Below, piece after piece: positions 15,379 to 23,535 of a DNA stretch of 64,000 nt. The notes beneath the pieces are model-generated. The model was not told where the DNA came from. It did no database searches and saw nothing but the letters and a program-made list of their open reading frames with translations. Position numbers and translations under genes: made by a program. Source of the DNA: Acidobacteriota bacterium (GTDB taxonomy: Bacteria; Acidobacteriota; Terriglobia; Terriglobales; Acidobacteriaceae); contig JARLGJ010000046.1 of the NCBI GenBank assembly GCA_031296105.1, forward strand, positions 22,866 to 86,865. Direction: 5' to 3'. How positions within the stretch are numbered: position 1 is the stretch's first letter; each line of letters opens with the position of its first letter.

Positions 15379-16917
15379 TCAGCGCTCGACTTCAATCAAC
15401 ACGAGCGCGTTCGGCTCCAGTTCCAGTGGCAGCTCGCCATGGTGGAGGCGGAGACGCTGCGGCCGGCCTAGGGCGGATGCGCGGTTCAGCTCCGCGGCCT
15501 GCGCGGGCGTGGGCATTTTGGGGCTGCCCATTTTCTCGTAGAAGGGAAGCACGTTGCCGTGGCGGGAGTCCACGCGCTGCACGCTCACGCGAGCGTTGTC
15601 CGGAACGCCTTCGAGGCGCAGGCGCACGTGACGCTGGTGCGGCTGCTGCTCGGGCGGAACGAGGTTCCACACGGCCAGGGCGAGGCGTCCATCGGGGAGG
15701 CGCGTGGCCAGTACGCCGGGAGCGGCGGCGCCTGAGGGCTTACGGGCGGGAAGGCGCTGCCGGCCAAGCTGGTGCAGCAGAGCATAGTCGTAATAGCTGG
15801 GCTTGTTGATGCCGCCCATGGCGCGCAGGCCGAACTGTCCGATGAAAGGCTCGAGCGCGGGACCGTTCTCCTCGAAGACGTCGGAGAAGGTCCAGTTGCT
15901 GATGGCGTCCACCTGGCCGTCGCAGTCGCGCAGGCTCTCGGCCAGAGCGGGGCCGACGTAGGGAGTGTCGCGCAGGGCGTGGTCGCCGCGCACGTTGGTC
16001 TCGGTCCAGAAGAGGGGCAGGTGCGGCGAGGGCGAGGCGTCGATTACGCCACGGACCTTGCGCACGGCGCGGCAGAGGCGCTGCTCGTAGGGAATCTCCT
16101 CGTGGGTGCCGAGAAGGTTCTCCACCGTGTCATCGGCGTAGCCGTGGGTGGAGACGAAATCGACGGGGACATGCTCGCGGGCGGCGTGAGCGAGGAAATC
16201 GGGAATCCAACTGGCGGCGGCCGTGGCGGGGCCGCCGACGCGCAGGCGCCCGCTGACGGACTTCAGGGCGCGGGCGGTGTGATCGTAAAGCTCGAAGTAG
16301 GTGGGCTGCTTGGGATCGCCGGCCCAGAAGTCGATGTTGGGCTCGTTCCAGACCTCGAAGTACCACTGCGAGGCCTCATCGACGCCGTAACGATCCACGA
16401 GGTTCTGCGCCATGCGGCGGATCAGCTCATCCCATCGCTCCCAGCTTTTGGGCGGAGCGACGTTCTGCTTGTACCAGAAGGGGTGAATGGCTTTGGAATC
16501 GGCCGAGAGCTTCTGCGGCATGAAGCCGATCTCCACCACGGGGCGCACGCCGTTGGCGAGCAGGCCGTCATAGACCTGATCGACGTAGGTGAAGTTGTAG
16601 ATGGGCGCACCGTGCTCGTCCTCGTTGTACACGCCCAGCTCGTCGAGCAGGATGGCGTGGAAGCGCACGTAGCGGAAATCGGTGACCTGCTTCACCGCGC
16701 GCAGGTCGTCGCGGTAGCTCTGGCGCAGGGAGAGAATGGCGCGCCCGGAGCCGAACATCTGCTCCCAGAAGTGCGGGAAGGGAGTCGCGGGATCGGCGGC
16801 GCGGACGATGACCTCATCGGGAGCGGCGGCAGGTTGTGCGAACGTGGCAAGGCTGAACAGAGCGAGAAACGCCGCCAAAGACGAGATGCGACGAAAGACC
16901 GAAGTCAAAGTGAGCAA
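15379..16917 (-). CDS. secreted GH39-like glycoside hydrolase (beta-xylosidase type)
   Basis: A 512-residue exported enzyme with a Sec signal peptide (about 1-27, ending TFA-QP) and a (beta/alpha)8 barrel of the clan A type. The acid/base motif EVWNEPN places the catalytic glutamate at E192, and FWTETNV places the likely nucleophile at E306; a C-terminal beta-rich region (about 400-512) follows. This layout matches GH39 xylosidases/iduronidases. The TTG start at 16917 is supported by GGAGGG six nt upstream and gives an immediate signal sequence. Substrate specificity cannot be read, but a plant or microbial polysaccharide role would suit a soil acidobacterium. Confidence 0.8.
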   Translation of the reverse strand: MLTLTSVFRRISSLAAFLALFSLATFAQPAAAPDEVIVRAADPATPFPHFWEQMFGSGRAILSLRQSYRDDLRAVKQVTDFRYVRFHAILLDELGVYNEDEHGAPIYNFTYVDQVYDGLLANGVRPVVEIGFMPQKLSADSKAIHPFWYKQNVAPPKSWERWDELIRRMAQNLVDRYGVDEASQWYFEVWNEPNIDFWAGDPKQPTYFELYDHTARALKSVSGRLRVGGPATAAASWIPDFLAHAAREHVPVDFVSTHGYADDTVENLLGTHEEIPYEQRLCRAVRKVRGVIDASPSPHLPLFWTETNVRGDHALRDTPYVGPALAESLRDCDGQVDAISNWTFSDVFEENGPALEPFIGQFGLRAMGGINKPSYYDYALLHQLGRQRLPARKPSGAAAPGVLATRLPDGRLALAVWNLVPPEQQPHQRHVRLRLEGVPDNARVSVQRVDSRHGNVLPFYEKMGSPKMPTPAQAAELNRASALGRPQRLRLHHGELPLELEPNALVLIEVER

Positions 16918-17049
16918 AGTACACCCTCCGGATAGCGAACGGAAACTACGATACGCGAGAAAGCGGGGGATGGAAACGGCCTGGCGCAGGTGAAATAGCA
17001 GGGCGGGAGCGGAGCCGGGGAGTGGCCGTGGACGAGAATATTAAGTTGC

Positions 17050-17077
17050 ATAATATCAATATGATAAGAAATGCCAA
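17050..17077 (-). promoter_or_regulatory. sigma-70-type promoter for the GH39 gene
   Basis: On the minus strand, -35 TTGGCA (17077-17072) and -10 TATTAT (17055-17050) are separated by 16 bp, each one base from consensus, in an AT-rich patch about 130 nt upstream of the TTG start. Confidence 0.6.
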
Positions 17078-17117
17078 CAAGTTGTGTCGCGGGCGGGGTG
17101 GGGACGAGATTTCAGGG

Positions 17118-17156
17118 AGTGATGCGCGTCACAGCCTGTCTGTGACAAAAGTCATG
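17118..17156 (+). promoter_or_regulatory. two Crp-type sites and class II-like promoter of the radical SAM gene
   Basis: Site 1 (17118-17133), AGTGA-TGCGCG-TCACA, matches at 9 of 10 half-site bases. Site 2 (17141-17156), TGTGA-CAAAAG-TCATG, matches at 8 of 10. The centres are 23 bp apart. TATCTT at 17179-17184 is a plausible -10, which puts initiation near 17190, about 42 bp from site 2, the usual class II activator distance. Confidence 0.55.
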
Positions 17157-17267
17157 GCCGGATGTTTATCCCGGCCCGTATCTTAGGGTTGCGGCCAAAG
17201 TATTGGCCTAGAGATGGTTGGCTCGCGCCCCTTTCTATTTTTAACGGCGCGGCGACCGGGAGAGATC

Positions 17268-18533
17268 ATGAGCACTCATCCGATGAGCGGCGCCGGCAAG
17301 AACATGCCGCGCCTGGTTTTCTGGGAAGTCACGAAGGGCTGTAACCTGCGCTGCGTACACTGTCGCGCCACGGCCACCGAGCTGTCCTCTCCCAAGGACC
17401 TTCCTACCGCGCAAGCCATCAACATCATCGACCAGATCGCCGACTTTGCGAACCCGATCCTGGTTCTCTCGGGCGGCGAGCCGCTCTACCGCTCCGACAT
17501 CTTCGACCTGGCGAGCCACGCCACCAGCCGCGGACTGCGCGTGGCGCTGGCCACCAACGGCACGCTGGTGACGAAGGAGATCGCCAAGAAGGTGGTGGAC
17601 GCCGGAGTGAAGCGCGTCTCCATTTCGCTGGACGGCTCGAACGCGCACACGCACGACACCTTCCGCCAGATTCCGGGCTCGTTCGACGCGGCCGTGCAGG
17701 GCTTCCGCAACCTGAAAGAGCTGGGCATGCCGGTGCAGATCAACATGACCATCGCCAAGCACAATGCGGTGGAGCTTCCCAAGGTGCTGGACATGGTGCG
17801 CAACCTCGGAGCCGACGCGCTGCACACCTTCCTGCTGGTTCCGGTGGGCTGCGGCGTGGACATTGCCGACTCGGAGATGGTGGACCCGCAGGAGTACGAG
17901 CGCATCCTGAACTGGTTCTACGACCAGGCCGCGGTGGGCGACATTGAATTGAAGGCCACCTGCGCGCCGCACTACTTCCGCGTGGTGCGCCAGCGCCGGA
18001 CGGAAGAAGCTCGCGCCGAACGCGCGGGCCAGGAGGCTCCGAAGCACGAGATGCCGGCGGGCTTCAAGGAGCCGGAGATTGGACCGCTGGAGATGGCCAT
18101 GCCGGGCACGACGGGCGTGACCTTCAAGACCGACTACGAGAAGTTTGGCAAGAGCGGACTACGCCACGACGGTATGCCGCATCAGCATCCGCACGGACAC
18201 CCGGGCGGCGATCCGAACGCGATGAACGCCATGACGAAGGGCTGCCTGGCGGGCACGGGCGTGTGCTTCATCAGCTTTGACGGCGAGGTGTTCCCCTGCG
18301 GCTACCTGCCGGCCATTGCGGGCGACCTGAAGAAGAAGCCGTTTGCCGAGGTGTGGAACGACTCGAAGGTGTTTAACGACCTGCGCGACACGGACAAGCT
18401 GGAAGGCAAGTGCGGCTGCTGCGAGTTCCGCAACGTGTGCATGGGCTGCCGCGCCAGGGCCTACGCGGCGAACGGGAACTACATGTCGGAAGAGCCGTTC
18501 TGCGTGTATCAGCCGAAGCCGATGACGAAGTAA
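17268..18533 (+). CDS. radical SAM/SPASM protein, AhbC/AhbD/NirJ-like
   Basis: A 421-residue enzyme with the radical SAM motif CNLRCVHC near residues 25-32, preceded by PRLVFWEVTKG, and a SPASM-type C-terminal cysteine region (CLAGTGVC, FPCGY, CGCC, VCMGC) for extra Fe-S clusters. The PRL-x-W-E-x-T-x-x-CNL-x-C-x-HCRA context is typical of the family containing the haem-branch enzymes AhbC, AhbD and NirJ. A His-rich loop (HQHPHGHPGG near 306-315) is unusual. ATG 17268 follows GGGAGAG; the upstream in-frame ATG 17214 lacks a site. Its position among cytochrome genes and behind Crp-type sites would fit haem or modified-haem synthesis in anoxia, but peptide maturation is an alternative. Confidence 0.75.
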   Translation: MSTHPMSGAGKNMPRLVFWEVTKGCNLRCVHCRATATELSSPKDLPTAQAINIIDQIADFANPILVLSGGEPLYRSDIFDLASHATSRGLRVALATNGTLVTKEIAKKVVDAGVKRVSISLDGSNAHTHDTFRQIPGSFDAAVQGFRNLKELGMPVQINMTIAKHNAVELPKVLDMVRNLGADALHTFLLVPVGCGVDIADSEMVDPQEYERILNWFYDQAAVGDIELKATCAPHYFRVVRQRRTEEARAERAGQEAPKHEMPAGFKEPEIGPLEMAMPGTTGVTFKTDYEKFGKSGLRHDGMPHQHPHGHPGGDPNAMNAMTKGCLAGTGVCFISFDGEVFPCGYLPAIAGDLKKKPFAEVWNDSKVFNDLRDTDKLEGKCGCCEFRNVCMGCRARAYAANGNYMSEEPFCVYQPKPMTK

Positions 18534-18539
18534 CCCCTT

Positions 18540-18574
18540 CCCAGGTTAGCCGCGCTTCGCGCGCCGAACCTGGG
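18540..18574. repeat. dispersed CCCA/TGGG hairpin element, copy C1
   Basis: CCCAGGTT (18540-18547) pairs perfectly with AACCTGGG (18567-18574) around a GC-rich inner hairpin, followed by GCAC. It begins 7 nt after the radical SAM stop and shares the outer frame of the family. Confidence 0.65.
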
Positions 18575-18590
18575 GCACAAGCGTGTTCTT

Positions 18591-18628
18591 CCCACTCAAG
18601 CCCAACGACGGGGCTTGAATGGGGCACC
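18591..18628. repeat. dispersed CCCA/TGGG hairpin element, copy C2
   Basis: CCCA-C-TCAAGCCC (18591-18603) and GGGCTTGA-A-TGGG (18611-18623) pair with one C/A mismatch and a 7-nt loop, then GCACC. It is nearly identical to the copy at 23471. Confidence 0.8.
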
Positions 18629-18770
18629 GGCGAAAATTGAGAGGGAGAAACGGCGCGGACTTCGGTCCGCGCCGTTTGTGTTTTTGCCTGCGAAAACTCT
18701 TCGCGTCTGGAGGGATGCGAGTTAAAATCCTGCCTCCAGCGCCGCCGCGGATTACGCGATAAATATGCGC

Positions 18771-18799
18771 TTGACGTTATATGCTCTATAAGGAATAAT
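18771..18799 (+). promoter_or_regulatory. promoter/operator region of the higBA-like pair
   Basis: An AT-rich patch contains TTGACG (18771-18776), the inverted repeat TTATA-N6-TATAA (18777-18792) that could be the antitoxin operator, and AATAAT at 18794-18799 at -10 spacing. The last box is so near the ATG (18802) that this start would give a leaderless RNA, and it overlaps an AAGGA ribosome site (18790-18794). The exact promoter is therefore unclear. Confidence 0.35.
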
Positions 18800-18801
18800 C
18801 T

Positions 18802-19182
18802 ATGACGTGGATCGTAGCTTTTCACGAGGAGTTCGATGCCGAGTTCGAAGAGCTGGCGGTGGAAGTGCAGGAGGAGTTGTTGGCGCAGGCCAAGGTAGTT
18901 GAGCACTTCGGTCCGCAGACGGGAAGGCCCCGGGTGGATACTTTGCATGGCTCACAGTATGCCAACATGAAAGAGCTGCGCTTTGAAGCTGCGGACGGTG
19001 TGTGGCGAGTTGCATTTGCCTTCGATCCGCGGAGGCGTGCGATTCTGCTGGTTGCCGGAGACAAATCCGGGGTGAGTGAAAAGCGCTTCTACCGGCAACT
19101 GATTGCCAAGGCTGACGAGCGTTATCGCCGCCATCTGCGCGGGCTGAGCGCGCGCCGGGGAGAGGGGAAGAAACCTTCATGA
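18802..19182 (+). CDS. higB: HigB/RelE-type toxin (phage Gp49-like)
   Basis: A 126-residue protein of the RelE/HigB mRNA-interferase superfamily. Visible features are the N-terminal WIVAFHEEFDAEFEEL helix region, a central LRFEAADGVWRVAFAFDP beta-sheet block with a basic residue pattern typical of Gp49/HigB toxins, and a C-terminal FYRQLIAKADERY helix. It is expected to cleave ribosome-bound mRNA. AAGGA sits 7 nt before the start. The gene overlaps its antitoxin by 4 nt (ATGA), toxin first, the usual higBA order. Confidence 0.85.
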   Translation: MTWIVAFHEEFDAEFEELAVEVQEELLAQAKVVEHFGPQTGRPRVDTLHGSQYANMKELRFEAADGVWRVAFAFDPRRRAILLVAGDKSGVSEKRFYRQLIAKADERYRRHLRGLSARRGEGKKPS

Positions 19183-19493
19183 AAACACTGACAGACAAAC
19201 TCAAAACCCTTTCCGTGGCCAGACGAAAGAAGGTGGAGAAGCGCGCTGCATCCCTGATTGCCGAAGAGATGACCATGCGCGAACTGCGCCGGGCGAAGAG
19301 GACCACGCAGGTGGAATTGGCGAAGAGTCTTGGGGTCAAGCAGGAGCAGGTTTCACGGATTGAAGGCCGCACCGACCTGCACATTTCCACCCTGCGGCGC
19401 TCGATTGAGGCTCTGGGCGGGAGGCTCTCGATTGTAGCAGAGTTTCCGGATGGTCCGCCGATTGTGCTGAAAGGGCTGGGCGAGGAGCAATAA
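19179..19493 (+). CDS. higA: HigA-type antitoxin with XRE helix-turn-helix
   Basis: A 104-residue DNA-binding antitoxin. The XRE/Cro-type helix-turn-helix covers about residues 33-85 (TQVELAKSLGVKQEQVSRIEG), and the C-terminal segment RRSIEALGGRLSIVAEFPD is typical of HigA partners of Gp49 toxins. It should neutralise the upstream toxin and repress the operon. The basic N-terminus (about 1-30) may contact the toxin. Confidence 0.88.
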   Translation: MKTLTDKLKTLSVARRKKVEKRAASLIAEEMTMRELRRAKRTTQVELAKSLGVKQEQVSRIEGRTDLHISTLRRSIEALGGRLSIVAEFPDGPPIVLKGLGEEQ

Positions 19494-19530
19494 AAGAGGG
19501 GAAGGCCGCAGCCTTCCCCTTTTGATTTTT
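19492..19530. terminator. bidirectional terminator between higA and the M16 operon
   Basis: A 10-bp perfect stem (AGGGGAAGGC 19497-19506 with 19511-19520), extended by AAA/TTT pairs, is followed by T-rich sequence on both strands. It serves the converging higBA (+) and M16 (-) units. Confidence 0.88.
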
Positions 19531-19539
19531 CGAGAACGC

Positions 19540-21726
19540 TTACTTTGCGGCTGCGGCAGGTTCCCGCTCGAAGACCTTCATGTCGATGGTGGGGTTCACT
19601 TCAGCCTCTTCCAGGTGCATCAGGGTGTCGCCATCGTGGTTGTGCATGAGGTACGAGGTGGGCAGGCGCAGCTTGCCGAAGTTCTTGTAGCCCTCATAGC
19701 GTATGGAGGTCTTGACCGGGCCGGTGGGATCGACCTCGGTGAACTCCTCCTGCGCCAGCTCGCCATTGGCGGTGAGCCACCAGCGGACGGGAATGCCGCC
19801 GGCGCTGATTTCGAGGATGGTGGTCTCGCGGCCGCTGACGGTCTCCTTGCCCGCGGCGCGGAAGGTGTAGCCCTCGTTGCCGGAGTGCTGGAGCACGTTG
19901 AGGAAGTCGCGCTTGAGGCCTTCAAGCTCGGACTGGTGCACGGAACTGGGCAGATCGGTGGAGCGCTTATCCACCGTGAGGAAGGCCAGCGACGGAGTGA
20001 CGACCTGACGGAGGTCGTTCTGCGGCGTGTGCATGAGCATGACCTCGCGGTCGGGGTAGGCGAGCACGCGCAGCACGGGGATGTCCACCGAACCCTGATT
20101 CATCTTGAAGCGGAGGCGGAGGAGCTTGACGTCCATGACGGCGTCCTTGCCGCCGAAGCCTTCAAAGGCCTTGGCCAGCAGGGCAAGGCCCTCGGGAGTG
20201 CTGCCGGAGGGCTGCGCCTCGGACTTGGTGGAGGCCCCTGAAGGCTGCGGCTTTTTGAGCGGCGCATCGGGCGCGGGGATGGTGATGTCCACGTTTTCTA
20301 CCGGGCCGAGCGCGGCGAGCTGTTTGCCGAAGACTTCGGCGTTGCCCACCACCAGAACCTTCAACTCTTCCCGATGCAGGTACTTGTTGGCGACGCGCAG
20401 AACGTCATCGGCGGTGACCTTCTCGATGCCCGCGCGCTCCTCTTCCAGATAGTCGCTGGGATAGCCGTAGAAGGCGTAGGTCTGCTGCTCGCGCAGAACC
20501 TTGGAGGGAGTGTCGATGTTGAAGATGAAGGAGTTGAGGATGGAGTCGCGGGCGCGCTGCATTTCCAGCTCGGAGGGCGGCTCCTTCTTCATCAGGTCGA
20601 GCTGCTCCCACAGTCCCTTGATGGCCTCGACCGTAGTTTCGCTCTTGGTGGCGATGCCGAGGACGGTGAGGCCCTGGTGATCCCACTGGCTGCCGACATG
20701 GCCGTACACGGAGTAAGCGAGGCCCTGCTTGGTGCGCAGGTTGCCGAAGAGTCGCGAGGAGAAGCCGCCGCCGAAAATCTCATTCATGACCTGCACGGCG
20801 GAGTAATCCGGGCTGTGGCGGTCGATGCCGAGCGAGATCAAACGCACGTCGCTCTGGTTCACGTCGGGCTTGTCCACCAGGTAGATGCCGGGCCTGGCGG
20901 GAGAGATGGCAACCTTGGGCTGGGCCACGGGCTCGCCCTTGGGCCAGTCGGCGAAGGCCTTGCGCAGCGTGGACTCCATCTGTTTGGCGTCGAAGTCGCC
21001 AACGATGCCGAGGATGATGTTGTTGGGCGCAACGTGCTGCTTGTGCCAGGCCAAAAGGTCTTCCCGGGTGACGGCGGCAACGGTGGCGTACTCGGGCTCC
21101 GCGGCGTAGGCGCTGTCCTTGCCATAGCCGAGGATGTCTTCCTGGGTGTCGGCAATGTCGGCGGATTCGTCGTTGCGGCGCGAGATGGAGCTGTACATCT
21201 GCTTCTTGGCCAGCGCGAGCTTCTCCTCGCGGAAGGCGGGATGGCGCAGGAGATCGGCGAAGATGGTGAAGACGCCATCGAAGTCCGCCTTGAGGCAGTG
21301 GAAGCTGATGGAGGTGTGGGCGTCGCCACCCGAGGTTTCCACCTTGGCGGCGCGCGCTTCGAGGAAGTCATCAAGCTGGTCGCCGGTGAGTTTTTCGGTG
21401 CCGCCGGTGCGCCAGGTTGAGCCGTAGAGATCCACCAGGCCGGTCTTTTCCGCGGACTCGGAATCTCCGCCGCCACGCACGGTGGCCGCGCCGGAGATGA
21501 GCGGCAGCTCGTGATTCTCGGTGAGGAAGATGGTGAGGCCGTTGGGCAGCACCAGCTTGCGCGGCTCCGCGGGATGGAAGGGCGGCAGCGGCGGAATGGC
21601 GATCTGCTTCCAGTTGCTGGCTACGCCATGGTTCTGCGCGGCGCTGGCGTCAGGCGTTTGCGCCGCGGCGGGCAGGGCGGCGAGGAGCAGAGAGAAGGTC
21701 GCGGTGAGGAGGTATCTGGTTTTCAT
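19540..21726 (-). CDS. M16 family protein, non-catalytic subunit
   Basis: A 728-residue periplasmic protein with a signal peptide (about 1-22, AAA-QT), two M16 homology domains (about 55-270 and 275-475) and an extra C-terminal domain (about 510-720). The zinc motif HXXEH expected after the LPNGLT...GGGDSE segment is replaced by LVDLYGS, so it cannot bind the catalytic zinc. Pairing of an inactive and an active M16 protein is known for M16B peptidases and mitochondrial processing peptidase. The C-terminal domain looks like an outer-membrane lipoprotein-sorting type beta fold, which is inference. Its start overlaps the active subunit's stop by 1 nt (TAATG). Confidence 0.85.
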   Translation of the reverse strand: MKTRYLLTATFSLLLAALPAAAQTPDASAAQNHGVASNWKQIAIPPLPPFHPAEPRKLVLPNGLTIFLTENHELPLISGAATVRGGGDSESAEKTGLVDLYGSTWRTGGTEKLTGDQLDDFLEARAAKVETSGGDAHTSISFHCLKADFDGVFTIFADLLRHPAFREEKLALAKKQMYSSISRRNDESADIADTQEDILGYGKDSAYAAEPEYATVAAVTREDLLAWHKQHVAPNNIILGIVGDFDAKQMESTLRKAFADWPKGEPVAQPKVAISPARPGIYLVDKPDVNQSDVRLISLGIDRHSPDYSAVQVMNEIFGGGFSSRLFGNLRTKQGLAYSVYGHVGSQWDHQGLTVLGIATKSETTVEAIKGLWEQLDLMKKEPPSELEMQRARDSILNSFIFNIDTPSKVLREQQTYAFYGYPSDYLEEERAGIEKVTADDVLRVANKYLHREELKVLVVGNAEVFGKQLAALGPVENVDITIPAPDAPLKKPQPSGASTKSEAQPSGSTPEGLALLAKAFEGFGGKDAVMDVKLLRLRFKMNQGSVDIPVLRVLAYPDREVMLMHTPQNDLRQVVTPSLAFLTVDKRSTDLPSSVHQSELEGLKRDFLNVLQHSGNEGYTFRAAGKETVSGRETTILEISAGGIPVRWWLTANGELAQEEFTEVDPTGPVKTSIRYEGYKNFGKLRLPTSYLMHNHDGDTLMHLEEAEVNPTIDMKVFEREPAAAAK

Positions 21727-23231
21727 TACTTGCCTCCTTTCGCGGACTTGGTTTCGATGATGCCGACGGTGCGGTTGCTTTCGACGAAGGTGGCGGCGGC
21801 GACGCGCTTGATGTCTTCGTTGGTGACGGCGTCAATCTTGTCGATGTCGCGGAAGAGTTCGCGCCAGTCGCCGTACTTGAGCTGATTCTGGGCGAGGTTG
21901 ATGGCCAGTCCCTGGTTGTTGTCCAGAGAGCGCAGGAGGGCGGCTTTGCTGCGGGTCTTTACCATCTTGAGTTCATCTTCGGTGACGCCATCCTTCTTGA
22001 TTTTCTCAATCTCCTCGTGAATGGCGGAGGCCATTTCCTGGGCGGTGTGTCCCTTGGCGGGGACGGCGTAGAAGGCGTAGAGATTGCGCAGCTTGTTTCC
22101 GGGCAGGCCGGAGAAGCCGGCGGCGGTCATGGCGATCTTGCGGTCGCGCACCAGGGAGCGGTAGAGGCGCGAGGTGCGGCCCGCGCTCATGACGCTGCTG
22201 ATGACGTGATAGACGGCGTCGTCCTTGTCGCGGTAACGGGGCACCTGGTAGCCCTCCAGATAGAAAGGCTGCGAGGGATCGTAGAGAGTGACGGTGCGCT
22301 CGGCGGTCTGCGGCGTCTGCGCGGTGATGTATTCCTCGGGCTTGGGACCGGCGGGAATGCGTCCGAAATATCGATCGACGACAGCGAAAGTTTTGTCGGG
22401 ATCGAGGTCGCCGACCAGGGCGATGACCATGTTGCTGGGGACGTAATAGGTCTGGAAGAAGTTTGCCGCATCGGTGGCGGAGAAGTGCTTGAGGTCGGCA
22501 GTGTAGCCGATGCTGGGGCGATGATAGGGGCTGCCGTCAAAGGCGATGGAGAGGAACTGCTCGACGAGGCGGCCGGTGGGCGAGGAGTCGATGCGCATGC
22601 GGCGCTCCTCCATGACCACGTCGCGCTCCTTGTAGAACTCGCGCATCACCGGATGCAGAAAACGCTCGGATTCGAGGTAGGCCCAGAGTTCGAGGCGGTT
22701 GGCGGGCAGGGAATAGTAGTACTGGGTGGAATCGAAGCCGGTGGAGGCATTCATCTCCAAGCCGCCGTTGCGCTCGATGAGCTCGCCGAATTCGTTCTGG
22801 ATCACGTACTGATCGGCGTCGGCGCGCGCGGCCTTCCAGGCGGCTTCGAGCTCGGCCACCTTCTTCTCGTCGCGGCCGTTGGTGCGAATGTTCTCGCGGT
22901 CGTAGGCGGCGTAGGCCTGCTCCACCTTTGCCAGGGCGGCTTTTTCGGCGGAGTAATTGGTGGTGCCGATATTCTCGGTGCCCTTGAAGGCCATGTGCTC
23001 CATCATGTGCGCCAGGCCGGTTTTGCCGAGAGGGTCCTGCGCGTCGCCGGCATCGACGACGGTGAAGAAGGAAAAGACAGGAGCTTCGGGGCGCTGCAAC
23101 AGCAGCACGGTCAGGCCGTTGGGCAGGGTGCGTACGTGAACGCGCTTCTCAAACGATGCCAGATCCTGTGCCGAAGCCTGCAGAACGCAGGACAGCAACA
23201 GGATGGACAGGCAGGCGCAAAACCTTCTCAT
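21726..23231 (-). CDS. M16 zinc metallopeptidase, catalytic subunit
   Basis: A 501-residue exported protease with a signal peptide (about 1-22, ASA-QD). It has the inverted zinc motif HMMEH near residue 77-81 (TGLAHMMEHMAFKGT) and the downstream acidic ligand region ERRMR. Compared with standard M16B enzymes, an extra charged segment (AAWKAARADADQY region) is inserted between strand elements. ATG 23231 (MRRFC) is chosen because GGAGG lies 4 nt upstream; an in-frame start 9 codons earlier lacks a site. It probably degrades peptides in the periplasm with the inactive partner encoded directly downstream. Confidence 0.88.
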   Translation of the reverse strand: MRRFCACLSILLLSCVLQASAQDLASFEKRVHVRTLPNGLTVLLLQRPEAPVFSFFTVVDAGDAQDPLGKTGLAHMMEHMAFKGTENIGTTNYSAEKAALAKVEQAYAAYDRENIRTNGRDEKKVAELEAAWKAARADADQYVIQNEFGELIERNGGLEMNASTGFDSTQYYYSLPANRLELWAYLESERFLHPVMREFYKERDVVMEERRMRIDSSPTGRLVEQFLSIAFDGSPYHRPSIGYTADLKHFSATDAANFFQTYYVPSNMVIALVGDLDPDKTFAVVDRYFGRIPAGPKPEEYITAQTPQTAERTVTLYDPSQPFYLEGYQVPRYRDKDDAVYHVISSVMSAGRTSRLYRSLVRDRKIAMTAAGFSGLPGNKLRNLYAFYAVPAKGHTAQEMASAIHEEIEKIKKDGVTEDELKMVKTRSKAALLRSLDNNQGLAINLAQNQLKYGDWRELFRDIDKIDAVTNEDIKRVAAATFVESNRTVGIIETKSAKGGK

Positions 23232-23535
23232 CGTGCCTCCGTGAGAGTTTAGGAACAACCCTCAATTGCATGAGTTTATCGTCCGGCGTTGGCTCCTGTC
23301 GAACGGAGAAGGGCTGGAGGTTTCGGAAGAAAGAGCGAAGTAGGAATTACGAAGGACGATTGACGAAGTTGGGTGGTTGGTGACCTGGGGCTGCGTCCAC
23401 GATGCCCACTTTGCTGGGGTTCTTCGGCTGCGCCTCAGGATGACACACTTGGAGAGGAGAGTGGTTGCTTCCCACTCAAGCCCAACGGAGGGGCTTGAAT
23501 GGGGCACCGGCTGTCGTCAATGGCGCAATCTCAGA
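23232..23535. other. gene-free stretch with one hairpin repeat
   Basis: This 304-bp stretch contains the CCCA/TGGG hairpin copy at 23471 and no credible gene. The in-frame openings across it lack ribosome sites and family features. Confidence 0.6.
23471..23508. repeat. dispersed CCCA/TGGG hairpin element, copy D
   Basis: CCCA-C-TCAAGCCC (23471-23483) and GGGCTTGA-A-TGGG (23491-23503) pair with one C/A mismatch, then GCACC. It differs from the copy at 18591 mainly in the loop (AACGGAG against AACGACG). Confidence 0.8.

Larger units (their letters stand above)
16918..17267. other. divergent promoter region between GH39 and radical SAM genes
   Basis: This 350-bp gene-free stretch has an AT-rich core (17036-17080) with the GH39 promoter facing left, and two Crp-type sites followed by a -10 box facing right. 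Nothing suggests a small gene here. Confidence 0.65.

Noticed and set aside
19540..21726. Second M16 gene as an inactivated pseudogene
   Set aside because: The frame is intact over 728 codons with a signal peptide and coupling to the active subunit; inactive partners are normal in this family.
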